Shown in pieces: positions 22,327-34,099 of a stretch of 64,000 nucleotides of DNA. Both the position numbers and the translations under genes were made by a program. The DNA comes from Epichloe hybrida. Taxonomy: Eukaryota; Ascomycota; Sordariomycetes; Hypocreales; Clavicipitaceae. The number at the start of each line of letters is the position of its first letter. Position 1 is the first letter of the stretch. Where the stretch lies: NCBI GenBank assembly GCA_019022495.1, contig JAFEKR010000006.1, positions 1,922,001 through 1,986,000 of the forward strand. The letters run 5' to 3'. The notes beneath the pieces were generated by a model, which saw nothing but the letters and a program-made list of their open reading frames with translations, was not told the DNA's origin and searched no databases.

Positions 22327-23618
22327 TGGCACACGGGAAAACTGGTCCGACCTTGCTTGGGTCGGGTAGACAGGGGTTCAAAGAATCATCATTGGCTGCA
22401 GCAGCCGGGTTCGGGTTCAGGTCGGGTACAAGTCGATCTTTCCACACGTACATATTTGGTAGTTTGTCTCATATATACCATCTTGGGGGCATTCATGGCT
22501 GATGAGGAACTATCTACGTCTGCTGGTTCTAGACATGAAGCGGAGTCAGGAATGAATGTTGATTGATCAGATGAAACTGACTGACTGGGCTTGTGGCCGG
22601 CCACGCGATGTGATTGATGTAGCGAATCGTCTTTCTCAAAGTTTCTGCGAGCCGCGAAAGTGAATGTGTAGTTTCTGCCCTCGTGATACATGGCCAATTT
22701 GCCCAATAGCAGGCCGGCCATCAACGACCCAACGACCCGGCGACCCCTTTGGAAAGTTATCAGATTTCAGCGCCGGCGAACACAAGAGGATTCTGCGCTG
22801 CCGCTTTCTCCCCTGTCTCTGCACTATCCGGAGACGGAGAGCTCGATCATCTTCTTCTCGACTGAAACAAGCGTCCCGACTCCCTCTTGCTTTCTCGATC
22901 TTGTCCTCGCCGCCAATTTGGTGTTTCACGTCCCCCCGCCCGGACATGGGCCTGTAATCTCGTACCCGACTCCGATTGAGGACGGACATGGCCTCTGGGA
23001 GAAAGAGGACAACGGGCACGATACCTTTGCCACAAAGCCGGCTGGTGAGGACAAAAAAAGACCCCCCCCAAAAAAAAACCAAGCCACTCACTCGTGTAAG
23101 ACCCGAATGGCACGACAAATCGTGTGACGAGCAGGGTATTCGGTTTCCTGCCACGTCGACACCTACATGTTGGTGTGAGAGAAGGACGCGACATACGGCC
23201 GGTTGCTCACAGACGTGGTCTCACAAATCCCAAGTTATACCGAGTCGGATCCCGACGTGAGACGGTCGTGAGCGACGTTTGCTTCTTGACAAGTATTTTC
23301 CAAAGGATCTTTGTTCCGCAGACTCCCCCCCCCAAGTCGTTCCACTCATCGCCCGGCATGTTTGCCCAACGCGAGCGAGTTCTTGAACTGGTTTCGATGA
23401 TATTTCGGTGTGTAATCGAGCCGAGCTCTGGACTAGCCTCAATTGAAGTCGCGATGGAGTCGGAAAGAAAAAAAACCAGACACCACGCCTCGTGATGTGA
23501 ACACCTCGTGATATGAACACCTCGTCATATGATTGCACAATCCGCCGATCCCATCATTCGAAACAGCCCAAACCAGCGCAACGAGATACACACACACTAG
23601 ACACATCAGCGCTCGTCG
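22327..23618. other. Intergenic region between convergent genes
   Basis: 3' flanks of the LPMO-like gene (plus) and the cyclophilin gene (minus). No recognisable gene; short A and C homopolymer runs at 23054-23080. Confidence 0.5.
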
Positions 23619-24556
23619 TCACATCTCCCCGCACTGAGCAATCACCACATCCATATTCGGCACATCCTTCCCCCTGTACCCCGTCTTCGTAGCCTCCATC
23701 TTCCTCACCACGTCCATCCCCTCCACGACCTTGCCGAACACGACGTGTTTGCCGTCGAGAAACGGCGTGGGGACCGTCGTAATGAAGAACTGAGACCCGT
23801 TGGAGTTGGGGCCGGCGTTCTATAGTCGACGAAAGTTAGCATCGAACTGGACATGCAATATCCCTCCCCTCACCCCCGCTTACGACATGTGCCAAAAAAT
23901 AATAATAATACGTACCGCCATGGACAATAACCCCGGCTGATCGTGCTTCAGCGTAAAGTTCTCGTCTTCAAAGGCCTTGAGTCCCCATATACAGGTTGAG
24001 CCTGTGCCGTCGCCCTTGAGGAAATCGCCGCCTTGGCACATGAATTTGGGGATCTGGAGGGCAGCACACAGCATCTGTCAGCGCAACAGGAACGATGGGA
24101 ATGTGGGAGAGAACAAGGCGCGTACGATGCGGTGGAATTTCGAGCCCTTGTAGCCCTGGGCTTTGCCCTGGGCGTCCTTGGACTCGCCTGTGCAGAACTG
24201 GCGGAAGTTCTCGGCGGTTTTGGGAACGACGTCTTGGAAGAGTTCGAAGGTGATGCGGCCGAGGGGCTCGCCTGATGAGTTGGTCAATAACACAGCTTTG
24301 GAAACCAAACTGTTGTTGTTGGTGTTGCTGTGTGAAAGAAGGGGGGAAAGAGAAAAAAAAAAAAAGAAGAAGAAGAAGCACACACCTCCTAGTGTCATGT
24401 CGAAAAACACCCTGCGCAGTCAAATGTCCATCTCGTTCAGCTTCTCTTCTCTCTTTGCCGGTGAGCCATGAAGTTTCCATGACGGAGGGGGGGGGGTTGA
24501 TTGAGGCCCCCCACTTACAAAGGGTTTCCCGACTCGGGCAGCTGTGTCGGCGGCAT
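23619..24556 (-). CDS. CYP3: Cyclophilin H-type peptidyl-prolyl cis-trans isomerase
   Basis: Cyclophilin of the CypH/USA-CYP class, linked in other organisms to the U4/U6 snRNP. Five exons on the minus strand: 24556-24519, 24411-24386, 24271-24126, 24053-23916 and 23819-23619, giving 182 residues, the usual fungal length. All junctions are GT-AG and in frame. Catalytic signatures are present: FHRI joined to [11 protein letters not shown] across intron 3 (active Arg and Gln), [18 protein letters not shown] across intron 4, and the terminal VVIAQCGEM. The second exon is only 26 nt and codes VFFDMTLGG. An alternative ATG further upstream is not seen in frame, so [12 protein letters not shown] is taken as the N-terminus. 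Confidence 0.93.
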
Positions 24557-25052
24557 ATTGATCTGCGGGATGAATTGGGCAACGGGTGAGACGGGGAAGA
24601 GGTTCTGTTCTGGTATTGAGGGGGCCGTCAGATAGGGTTGCAGCTGGATTATTCCGAGCAACCTTGCGACGCAGATTGACTTGCCACAGCGGTAATAACG
24701 TCCACGGTATGTGCAAAAAGTCGAGGTGGTGGATGGAGGTGGGGAGAGTTGGCGGGCGATGACAGAAACGGCCTAGCGCGGATTGGGGGGCCCTTCACTT
24801 GATTGGCTTTTCTGGCAGTCTGACAACTTACCAAGCAAACCTCTGCCGTAGCATTAGGCTGGCAGAGTAGTCCGTACAGCACAGTAACCGTATAATCAAG
24901 AACTCGGCTGACTTTCGCGAATGTCTGAACATCACGAATGACGACTCCGAGTGGAGCGTTGGGCATGGCAGCCCGGCCCAGAACCGATGAACATGTTCGC
25001 GTTCGGCCGTATTGCGGCATCTGTGGCGGCTTAATAGGAATTACTGAGCGAG
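24557..25052. other. Intergenic region
   Basis: 5' flank of the cyclophilin gene; one TAGTCCGTA copy near 24871. No gene seen. Confidence 0.5.
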
Positions 25053-26794
25053 TTGTCTTGCGTAAGTCCGCAGACTGTTCATTACCTTTGCCGACGTTTC
25101 CATTCTAATCCGCAATCTGCCCATCTAGTCCTTGGTAACGTCGACTCGACTGGGTTTTCTCATACCCGCGCTCCTTATCTCTTCCCTGATTACGGCCATG
25201 GTGTACCGGGCAGGGACGACATGTATCTATGTCGTAAGCTCACTTGCAGCACGTGTGCCGCCTCTGCTGAGGCCGCGACTTTGCATACTGATTGTGTCGA
25301 GTTTATTGAACAGCGATGCGTTTTGCCCTTGGTTTTAGACCATCTATGGATTGTCACCGCCTGGCGTTCCCCTTGGCGTCAAGCACCCAATTTTGGCTTG
25401 GAAGGATCCTCCGTTACGGCAGACCTTGGGATGTTTCATAACATTGGCATGTCATGAATGACGACACTTCCCTTGAAAGTAGTTCAAATGGTGTATCGGT
25501 ATTCAGCGACCAGTCTATTCTGGCGGTATAGCGCAGCCTCAGACCTCGCTCAACAATTAAACTCTTTCTCGAAGCTCTTGTCGATTCCCCTAGACATAAT
25601 TACGACTTGGAATCGCGGCAGTCAACCTGCCACATCATCCAAGATTCAAGAATTGGAGGACGGATAACCTCGTATTTATGATCCTGGACCAGAGCTGTTG
25701 CAAAGACATTACAGCGCATTTCAAGGTAAACATCTGTTCATTAAAAGAACTCAATTATCCCCCCAAGACTCACGCTGGCGCATGCTTAGTATGGCCTTCT
25801 GCGTTTGGCCTTGCCTCAATCTTGTCATGGGCTCCAGACATGGGATACACCAACGCCCCCCGAACTAGAAAGATGCTGCTTTTATCCAGGAAACATCACC
25901 CAGTGCACGCAGTTCAGGACGATTGAACTGAGAAAAATAACCGGTATCACTTTTTTCTTCTGTTTAGGAGACATCTATGCCATACATGCCCATACACTAT
26001 CAGCTCCTAGTGCTCAGTCAACGTATAAGCGACTCCTTCGCCGGCGCCAACAGTCAGTCTGCTGGGTTTATTTGCCGATCTCTCAGAACGACTTCATTAC
26101 CACACTAGGTGCACGAATGTCATCGGCCCATGGTGGCTCCTTAAGGAGCATCTGCTTGCTCGTGAGTATGTCAAGGAATTTCTGCTGCAATAGAAAACTA
26201 ATTAGTTCAGTTCCGCCTGAAACTGGGTGGTAACGTGCCAGTTGGTCTTACTGCAACGAAACCAGCAAGGGATTTGTTACTGAGCAAATCAGCTCCGTCG
26301 ACGATTATATACGATGCTCGCGAATTAAAAGCCGTTTCAGTAATCGGGGCCTACAACACTGAAGACGAAGCCAAACCACCAACAACACCGTTCCAGCATC
26401 CACTTATTGGCGACCCTCCATTTCCGAACGCTTGTTTCTCCTGGGCTCCTCTTGAACGCGTGAAGCGACTTGGCATTTTTAAGAAAGGCAAAGCGGGCTA
26501 TGCATAGGCATTTTATTAGAATACGACAACGACGGGCATCGGTCACTTGGACAATGCCGAGTAGACATTGACCCCGTCGAATACTACGTGAAACCGGCTT
26601 ACATATGTTTGCATCGCCAGGCTTGTTTTCGACCGAGGACCTCCGTTTTGCGGCAAACAACAATGGTTAAGTGTTCGAATACGCGGGAGCGTGATCATAG
26701 TGAAGATGGATGGACGTGTTTTGCAATGCGGGGTGAGCTGGAATTTTGGTTCTCTTGTGAAGAAACTCAATTGACAATGATCGTGGACAAGTGA
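25053..26794 (+). pseudogene. Decayed gene of a fungal family of unknown function
   Basis: Protein-like segments line up along the plus strand but in changing frames. Frame 3 (to 25457) gives LHTDCVEFIEQRC and LWIVTAWRSPWRQAPN, then after a single TGA the same frame gives SLFWRYSAASDLAQQL and LSIPLDIITTWNRGSQPATS. Further pieces are KDITAHFK (frame 1), GITFFFCLGDIYAIHAHT with QSVCWVYLPISQND (frame 2), VSVIGAYNTEDEAKPPTTPF with NACFSWAPLERVKRLGIFKK (frame 3), then CIGILLEYDNDGHRSLGQCR and WTCFAMRGELEFWF (frame 2, ending 26794). I recall this arrangement from uncharacterised proteins of Fusarium-like fungi, where it is one continuous chain. Here at least three frameshifts and two stops break it. 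One or two breaks could be introns, but splice signals do not rescue all of them. Confidence 0.72.
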
Positions 26795-27598
26795 AATGCA
26801 GACCTTATATTCCTCATGTTAGCCCTCAATTTCCGCTCGTCCGTGACGTATGTCTGAGGATATGTTAAACAAACAGTCTTTGGCCCCAGCGACTCTGGTC
26901 CTAAGCACGACATGGAGACACTGACACCCGCAACGGGTCCCCCTACAGATCCAGAGCACGCGCTATATCCTCCGGGGAGAAAGAAAAGGCCCTTCGCATG
27001 GTCCAGGCAGGCCAGCGGCGCCTCCGCTGTAAATGTCTGGTATAGTATGAGGAGAGACTTGTCGTCGATGTGTGCTTGCGTTGAAAATTACGTGTGTGTC
27101 CTGGAGAGGGGAAATGGCTGTAGTGGTGTCAAGTATTGCTGGCGATCACAGGCCTTACGGATTATTGGAAGATACTCGGTTGCGACACGAAGCGGACATG
27201 AAGACACTGTATATGAGCAGAAGGAATTCTTCGTCCGTGCAGCGTAGCAAAAGCTTATCGCCCCAGATCGATCGAGCATTCTCGTGACGGTCGCTATATA
27301 GACGTTGATTTGTGTTGGTATCACAGGATACCTGCATGCAGGATCAAATGGTGTGAGCTCAAAGAATATTCATATTCGTGATCTATTCTAAGCTGTAGAA
27401 GAAAGGCAGGATAAGAGGTTACAGAAGAGAAGGCATTCCGTACGCATGATATATCAGAGGGTTGTGCGGAGGTCACGTGACCAACAGCCACAATTGAAGC
27501 CGCACGAAGGAATTGATATCATGCTTGTTTCCAACAATTTGAGACCGTCCCGAGCATATCATCGTCATGGAACTTGAGCGTGGCGTCTACAAGAGCTC
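26795..27598. other. Flank of the decayed gene
   Basis: No intact gene. Contains the weak relic listed at 26955-27287 and a palindromic GTCACGTGAC at 27472-27481, 3' to the small secreted protein gene. Confidence 0.5.
26955..27287 (+). pseudogene. Possible second gene relic
   Basis: One frame reads GEKEKALRMVQAGQRRLRCK, then past a TAG gives YEERLVVDVCLR, past a TGA and another TAG gives LLAITGLTDYWKILGCDT; neighbouring frames give EDTVYEQKEFFVRAA and HEADMKTLYM over the same bases. The composition is protein-like, but I cannot name the family, and overlapping frames make chance similarity possible. Confidence 0.3.
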
Positions 27599-28040
27599 TC
27601 AAGGGGTCACAACTCCAGCCACACAACATGGCTTGACACCCCCGCTCCCCCTTTTGCTCACTTCTTCGGAGGGTACGTACGCGCAGGTAAGTTGTCCATC
27701 ACCATTTGGACAAGCCTTGGGCGACGTCTTTTTTTTGTCATTCCACAATAGCTTAGTTGCCGATTGCTGAATTTTGAATTCACCATACGGTTGTTGGCTG
27801 TCGAAACACTAGGGCGCAGTTAGCATTTAGACTCTACCAAAAGGGCAGGAATAATATGCGTCACGGTTATCTTACGCAAAAGGCACCAATTTGACGTCCA
27901 GTGCGACGACTTTCGCCTGTGCAATAATAATTTTTTTGTGTAATTTCGCCCTCCTTGCAGTGCAAAGGCCAGGCTTCCTGACCATCATTAAGCATCGCCA
28001 TGGCCATGGCTGGGATTAAGAGGAGCAAGAAGAGCTTCAT
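27599..28040 (-). CDS. Small secreted protein with eight cysteines
   Basis: Two exons on the minus strand, 28040-27876 and 27808-27599, give 124 residues. A clear signal peptide (MKLFLLLLIPAMAMA) is followed by a mature chain of about 109 residues with eight Cys spaced HC, YYC, FC-C, AC, TC and a final CC. The 67-nt intron has donor GTAAGA, a perfect branch site GCTAAC 13 nt before acceptor CCCTAG, and phase 0; reading through without splicing stops two codons after the donor. The second exon stays open for 69 codons. No family is recognised. Size, even Cys number and surroundings full of relics are effector-like, but function is unknown. A further intron near GTACGT (about 27676) would change the C-terminus. 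A TTGGA-type pentanucleotide repeat lies just upstream of the start. Confidence 0.62.
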
Positions 28041-28067
28041 TTTGGCGGTCTGGTACGGATTAGATGG

Positions 28068-28102
28068 GATTGGATTGGATTGGATTGGATTGGATTGGAT
28101 TT
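28068..28102. repeat. (GATTG)n pentanucleotide repeat
   Basis: Seven tandem copies of GATTG, 28-62 bp upstream of the start codon of the minus-strand secreted protein gene, in its promoter or 5' UTR. Confidence 0.9.
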
Positions 28103-28521
28103 GTAGGTGGGTGAGAAGGAGGAGTTTGTTAATACTATTTTTCTCTTTTGAGCTAGTTAAATGTACTAGTGGGCTGCTTTTATATATACTTGCGAAACGG
28201 AATCTCTGGAAGCCTACGGAGTCCGGATTACTCGGAAGTGTTTGAGAATCTTCAGGGAAAAATATTCGCAGAGGAGCGGGTGACCTGCAGGGGAACTTCT
28301 TCTTGTACCTGACCCACCTAGCTAGATTCTATGTACATAGTCCGTACATGTAGAGGCTTCTATCGCTACCATCATCACCAGCTACAGAAGTCATTAATTC
28401 AATGCCTCTAGCATCAAATTTATCGGTTTGAAGACCTTTGGCATTGAATTTATCAATTTGGAGCCCTGGAAGGAATCCTGGAAGGCCACACAACGGGCCC
28501 ATATGTAGCTTGAATTCGATA

Positions 28522-28735
28522 CATCCCCCCCTCTCTAACGGGACCTGTGGATGCGATTTACAAATCTACATGTCCTAGTTATTCTGTAAAAGAGTATATC
28601 TATTTCTATATAGGCTACTAGTACTAAAAGGTACCTTTAATCCTAGCCCCCATCTCCTTTATTTCCTAGCTAATATCTAATTAGCTTAATGCCCCCTGTT
28701 ATGTAGATTTGTAAAATAATTCAAGGGGTGTATAC
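28522..28735. mobile_element. MITE-like element with inverted repeats (degenerate)
   Basis: A perfect 15-bp inverted repeat (28557-28571 and 28701-28715) encloses an AT-rich core rich in TA and CTAG words. Weaker inverted similarity extends outwards: ATACATCCCCCC on the left against the complement of GGGGTGTAT on the right. There is no coding capacity. Size (about 0.2 kb) and structure fit a nonautonomous DNA element altered by point mutation; target-site duplication was not identified. Confidence 0.42.
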
Positions 28736-29741
28736 TCCGCAGTACGTACTCTATAAAACTAGGGGTAGTAGCCTGTAGGCTAATAATAGATATTTCTGTT
28801 GCTTAGTGCGGCGCTAAGTGGGGTAAGAAATACCTTGTATGTATACTATGTGTACGTGCTCTTTGCAGACAGATGTCGTGGTTTGTTAAAAGGCAGATGC
28901 TATTGGCAGATATACAGCAAAAAAATACAAAAAAATACAAAACATGGACAGGAAGCGGGGGAACCAGATAGGCTGCTAAAACCGTCGCCAACGAAGTATA
29001 TGTGGGACGCCAGAGCCGGGTGAATTCGGCATTTGATTTGACGGTGGGGGGTTGTGTAGATCCATGCGGGATGAGCGGAAAGCAGGAGACATGGCACAAT
29101 TGGTGTTTGGTGATCGCTGGTGATGAACCTTAAGCTAGGGGCACGCGCGTCACGGCGGGCGAAGAAATAAGCGACATTGGCTGTTTCTCCATGGTGACGC
29201 GAGAATTCAAGCCAGCGAGATCTTCATCGTCAGCGTTGTTCCAATCAAGAAACAAGATCATGTCCACCACGCAGGCATGTGTGAAACTTGAGAGAAGTCT
29301 GGCTACAACCAGGACTCGTACAGTAGGGGTCATGGATTATTAGAGCGCATCTCAAAAAATAGAGCGTGGGTATCCAAAAGAGGGTTGTTCGAAATGTGCC
29401 TGGCAGCATGATATATATACGCTGGGGTTGTGTGCTCAAGAACACGATTTTGTTGCATATTTTTCCATCCATGCCTTGAAAGGGCTTCATGTTTATTTCA
29501 AGTTTATGTGCACGATTCATAATTCTTTCTATCTCCTGTAAGTTGGGCGTGTTGGCAAGTTTATCCTTCCTGACACGGACAGAGCCCGTTGTCTACTCCA
29601 GATGCCTTCCTCGTCAATCAGCACCGCTGGAGTCCCAGGGGCCAGGAAGGGGCGGCTGTGACACCGGATGAAAATCCGAGACGGATCACAGACAAGCAAG
29701 CTGGGTTTCGTAAACGAGGACATTTTGGGTTCGACGGCGCT

Positions 29742-29796
29742 TTGTTGTTGTTGTTCATCATCATCATCATCATCATCATCTTCTTCTTCTTCTTCT
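29742..29796. repeat. TTG-ATC-TTC compound microsatellite
   Basis: Adjacent runs of TTG, ATC and TTC triplets, in noncoding sequence. Confidence 0.85.
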
Positions 29797-31930
29797 CTGC
29801 CCTGAGATCATCCGCGGTCCCCAAGTCATCTTTGCTTTGTGGCGTCTGCATTGGAGACGGAAATAGCGAACCGACGGAACGAGTGTGTGTGCGTGTGAAT
29901 CGTGGCTGAACTGACTTCGCGTAGCGCCGTGTGAAAGGGCGCCACGTCCAACGTCAACCAGACCAGCTTGGGTGGGTGTGAGTGGGCGAAACTCGACCAT
30001 CTAGAAACACAAGAGGTCCTCAAAATATTAGAACAAGGCCGAGCGCTAAATTTTCATTCTCCAATGTCGCACGGCCGGAATGTTGTGCTGGCCGGATGTC
30101 GGTGGCATGGCCTGGCTCAGAATTGTCGAGGAATAGTCTCGAGACAGGTAGAACAGGTCTCACGCGGTTGACATGCCATCCACTCGTGTTGCATATTTCC
30201 CCATCTATAGAATGCAAAAATAGTTCAGTGATTCGGGATAAAATAGAACGCACACCACATCTGTCAACCACAGCTAGCGCTGTGCAGTCGTGTGATGAGT
30301 GCCATGGGAGTGTTTGGAATAATCGAGCAAAAGATCAGGTCAGGACCTCGAACCTAAACCCGGGGGGCCGAACCAGTTGATGACGGGCGGAAATGGAGTG
30401 CAATACGCCAAACCTCGTGAGCGGCGCATCCGATACCGCTTGGCCTTGGTTTTAGTTCAATATTTTTTTTTTGGTTGTCAGTCCAACGCGGCGTGCCCGT
30501 TTGATCCGCAGCGAGGCCGTCGCCGTTGAGAAGATACGCTGCGCACAAGTGAAAATCGTTTCTGGCAACGAAACGAATTGATGTCCTCGCCAATTTCATT
30601 CCATTCATTTAGCAAATGAATGCATGACAGATTCCGCAATTCGCAATTCGCAATTCACGCGGTCCGACATCCATGACGATTCCATTGATCAGCTCCACGC
30701 AGCACAGGCGAGCATCCTCTGCGGCAACGCCGGGCGAAAGTAGCGCCAGAAGGAAGGAGCGTCCGGGACCCTTCTAGCTCAAAGGAGCTTGGTGCGCAAT
30801 TGCCTCTCTGGGAAGGCATTCGTCAAGACTGCCAAACTCGCACATGGGTTGGAACTTGGGGCAATGTCATCATCTGGAACAAATGCACCGCAACCAATAG
30901 ATTTGATGGCAGAATTCATTCGCGGGCAGTTGTGATGCAGTGCCCGCCCCTTTCGAGTCATGCATGGGTGCAGGAGTTCGCTGCTAGTAGTCCGTAATCC
31001 GTACGGAGTAGAGGGTGAGGGTAGCGATCGTGTTCCATCAAACTCCGCATCAACCGAGACTGGCCTTGTCGCTCGCGCATCCCGCGCATCCCGAGAAGCT
31101 CACTTATTTATGTACTATGTACTGCACAGTGGGTGTATGTACGCCCCACAGTGTCACAGTGGACTGTGTTCACAGTGCTGGCCAAGCCCGGCGGGTTTTG
31201 TGGTTTGGCGCGGGCCCACTGTTGCCGCCACTTTTTGCGTGCCCAGCTGGGCCGCCGTCCAGTTTTATGTACGGAGTAATATCCAGTCTCACCAAACGCC
31301 TCAAACTGTGGTGGCTCGAGTTGCTCAACAATGCTCGCTCGCTCTCACAGTGCAAGTGCGCAAGTGCATCTTGGCAACCAGACCACCCAGACCAACCACA
31401 CCCTGCGCTGCTTCGCCTCCTCTTTACCCACTTCTTCCTGCACTCCGCAATTCTCACGTTTTCGTCTCGCCATCCTGTCTCTCTCATCCGGGCCTCTCTT
31501 TCCGTCCTCATTGCCATCCCATCCACCCATCCCGCCCATCGCTCACGACCGCAATTCTCATTCTTGCGGTGGTCATTCTTGCGGTGGTCAATCGTACTCC
31601 TATATCTCGAGTCGACCGTCACTGTCGTCTCGACGTCTTGCTGTTGGGCTCGCTCGCTCGCTCGTTCACTCCCCTTTGCCGGACTGCGCGATCGAGCCGG
31701 GCGTCTTTTCTTCGCCTGCCCGTATTGGCCCGTATTGGGACCACGACCTTACTTACATATACGTTTCTGCACACGAGGCCACGGCCAGCGCAATTTGTTC
31801 GGATTTTCAAGGGCAGACTTGGGGCCTATTGTCAATCTCGATTGCGGTTCCCCATGCCGAACCAGGGCTGCTTGCACTCGTAGAGACGTTCGAGCCTTGA
31901 GCCTCGACCGACATTCGACCACTCGACGTC

Positions 31931-33352
31931 ATGGGCGTCGTTCACCAGATGGTAGGCGAGGCTGCCCTTCTAATCGCGAGGCAAGCCTCCGACACGTCCA
32001 CACCATCTCAGCCGCCAGATGCAACCCCTACCAGCAGTCTTCAACCAAGCAGTACAACCAAAAACAATGACAACGGCAATGGCAACGGAGGATCCAGCTC
32101 GCCCCTGTTGTTCTTCGTTGCCCTTGGATTTGGTGTGGTCTTTACGAACTTGTGGTAAGAATTTACGCAACTGCTATGCAAATGTTATGCAAACGTTACG
32201 CAAATGCTCCGTTGGGCCGCTCCCTCTATACAAGAGAGTACACTCCTTCAAAACCAGCAATGCTCACATGACCCTAGGATCATCGTCGGCGTCAAGTACT
32301 GCTTCCGATACAATGCCCGTAACCGAGCTAGAATGACTAATGAAGACGGCGAGCCAATCACCTTGGAAACCGTTCACCGACCTCGCAGACGTCGTGAGAA
32401 GAAGCTCATGTCAATGGATGAAGTCAATGACAAGTTTCCCATGATGAAGTACAAAACATGGGTATCGGAGCGTGCCAGGGAAGGACTGCCAACCGCAGGA
32501 GGCGTTTCTGTCCCACCAAGTAGAGCAAACAGCATTCGCGAAGCTGAAGGCATCTTACCCGAAATCGCCATTGTTAAAAGTCGCTTGTCGACGGACGCCC
32601 ACCCCCCAGACGCCCCAAAAACCGATGCCGCTGATTCCAACAAGCACGATGAGGAGAAAGTCAAGGTCGGATTTGGACCAACAGAACCGAACGGACAAAC
32701 GTCAACCAATGACGAGAGACCTGCACCTCTACGACGAACATCCAGCGAAGGAGACGACGATGATGAGCACATTGATGCTGCCCTCCCGCCCGAGTGCCTC
32801 GCGGCCCCCGGCGACTCATGCGCCATATGCATTGATACTTTGGAAGATGACGACGACGTTCGAGGGCTTACTTGTGGTCATGCTTTCCACGCCGTTTGTG
32901 TTGATCCATGGTTGACGAGCAGGCGCGCTTGCTGTCCCCTCTGCAAAGCCGACTACTACACCCCTAAACCTCGACTCTATCAAGAGAGTGATGCCAACGC
33001 AAACAACAACAGCAATCTCGATCCTCGCAATAACTCTCGCCTCAACCTGCCGGGTGGTCTGCGATCTGCATGGTTCCGTTCGAACACGGCATCGTCGAGA
33101 GAATCTTCGCCGCGTAGTGCTCGTCATGGCAGGCCACGGGGCAGATCAAACCGCACCCAACAACAGACTAGTCACGCAGAACTTGGCCGAACTCCCACGG
33201 TACCGTCGGAGCCAAACAACGGTGGCATGCTCTCATCGGTCCGTTCTGCACTCCGGTTTGGTCGACGGAATAACCAGGCTGCTACAGCGACGCCTGCCAC
33301 GACCGAGATCGTCACGCCGTCACAGCTGGAATCTGGTGCTCGTACAACTTGA
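31931..33352 (+). CDS. Membrane-anchored RING-H2 finger protein, putative E3 ubiquitin ligase
   Basis: Exons 31931-32154 and 32278-33352, phase 2 junction inside the TGG codon for Trp75 (donor GTAAGA, acceptor CCCTAG), giving 432 residues. A Ser/Thr/Asn-rich N-terminus leads to one transmembrane segment at about residues 60-86 ([17 protein letters not shown] joined to IIVGVKYCF). The cytosolic part has a basic stretch, acidic runs ([10 protein letters not shown]) and a RING-H2 finger at residues 256-299: CAIC, then CGHAFHAVC, then CPLC, with the C3H2C3 ligand order complete. The C-terminal third is low-complexity, Arg/Ser-rich. Architecture matches fungal PA-TM-RING-related ligases but lacks a PA domain. 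Ubiquitin transfer in the endomembrane system is inference from the fold. Confidence 0.88.
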
Positions 33353-34099
33353 CGTGTAAAATAGTGCCAAGGTCTCAGCATTCGCATCTACCAGTTGCGA
33401 CGGGACGTTTCCTTAACCTGTTTCCAGTATTGCCTGCGACGCAAATATATCGGCGTTTCCCGGGCGGCAGGCGGGTCAAGAACCTGGCGTTGAATCACAT
33501 AAACGCCCGCATGCCCGTCTCAGCCCTTGACGAATATACGTGTGGCTGCAAGAAACAATTCAACTTGTGTATATGAAACTATTTCCTTGTGATCAGCATG
33601 TTGCATTGGATTTGTCGACACTCGGCCACCACAACTTTTTTACGACGAACCTTTTCTTGGTGCGAAAGCTACAATGAATTGGCTCTGCTGTCAACGAACA
33701 CCTGCATATGGGGCACTTGCATCAGGTGTCCTCAGAGAAAGAGGGCGACGGAGGGTTGTCAATGATGATACGGGGCGATCAGAGCTCACGAAGACGGAGA
33801 TGTCACTCTCGGAAGCCTTTTGCCATGTTTTTCTGTCTTGTTCTGTGTTATCTGCAGCGGCGGAGTTTTGGTCGGTTATATGGCATTTCTAAGCTGGTTG
33901 GTTGTACTTGGTCACGGTAGCAATAGTTTTCAGCCACTTTGAATGGGCACATGTTTTTGCACCAGACAAGACTGTGAATGCCGCTTGTTCGCGTAACGAT
34001 TAATACGGGTGTGAAGTCGACTGTGCCTGCCTGACACAAGAAGTTCGTCTGACTTGACCATGCCATGTGCAATTTTCTCAACATGGCAAAGCTACCAAA
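33353..34099. other. Intergenic region between convergent genes
   Basis: 3' flanks of the RING gene and the GPALPP gene. Nothing recognised. Confidence 0.5.

Larger units (their letters stand above)
28041..31930. other. AT-richer accessory stretch and RING gene upstream region (3.9 kb)
   Basis: No intact gene seen. It holds the pentanucleotide repeat (28068-28102), the inverted-repeat element (28522-28735), a TTG/ATC/TTC triplet repeat (29742-29796), TACGGAGTA copies near 30990-31012 and 31272, and a pyrimidine-rich 5' region of the RING gene from about 31370. Confidence 0.5.

Noticed and set aside
24320..24380. GAA-rich tract as a CRISPR-like or repeat array
   Set aside because: Simple purine tract in a cyclophilin intron; no spaced repeats, and CRISPR arrays are not expected in a fungal nuclear genome.
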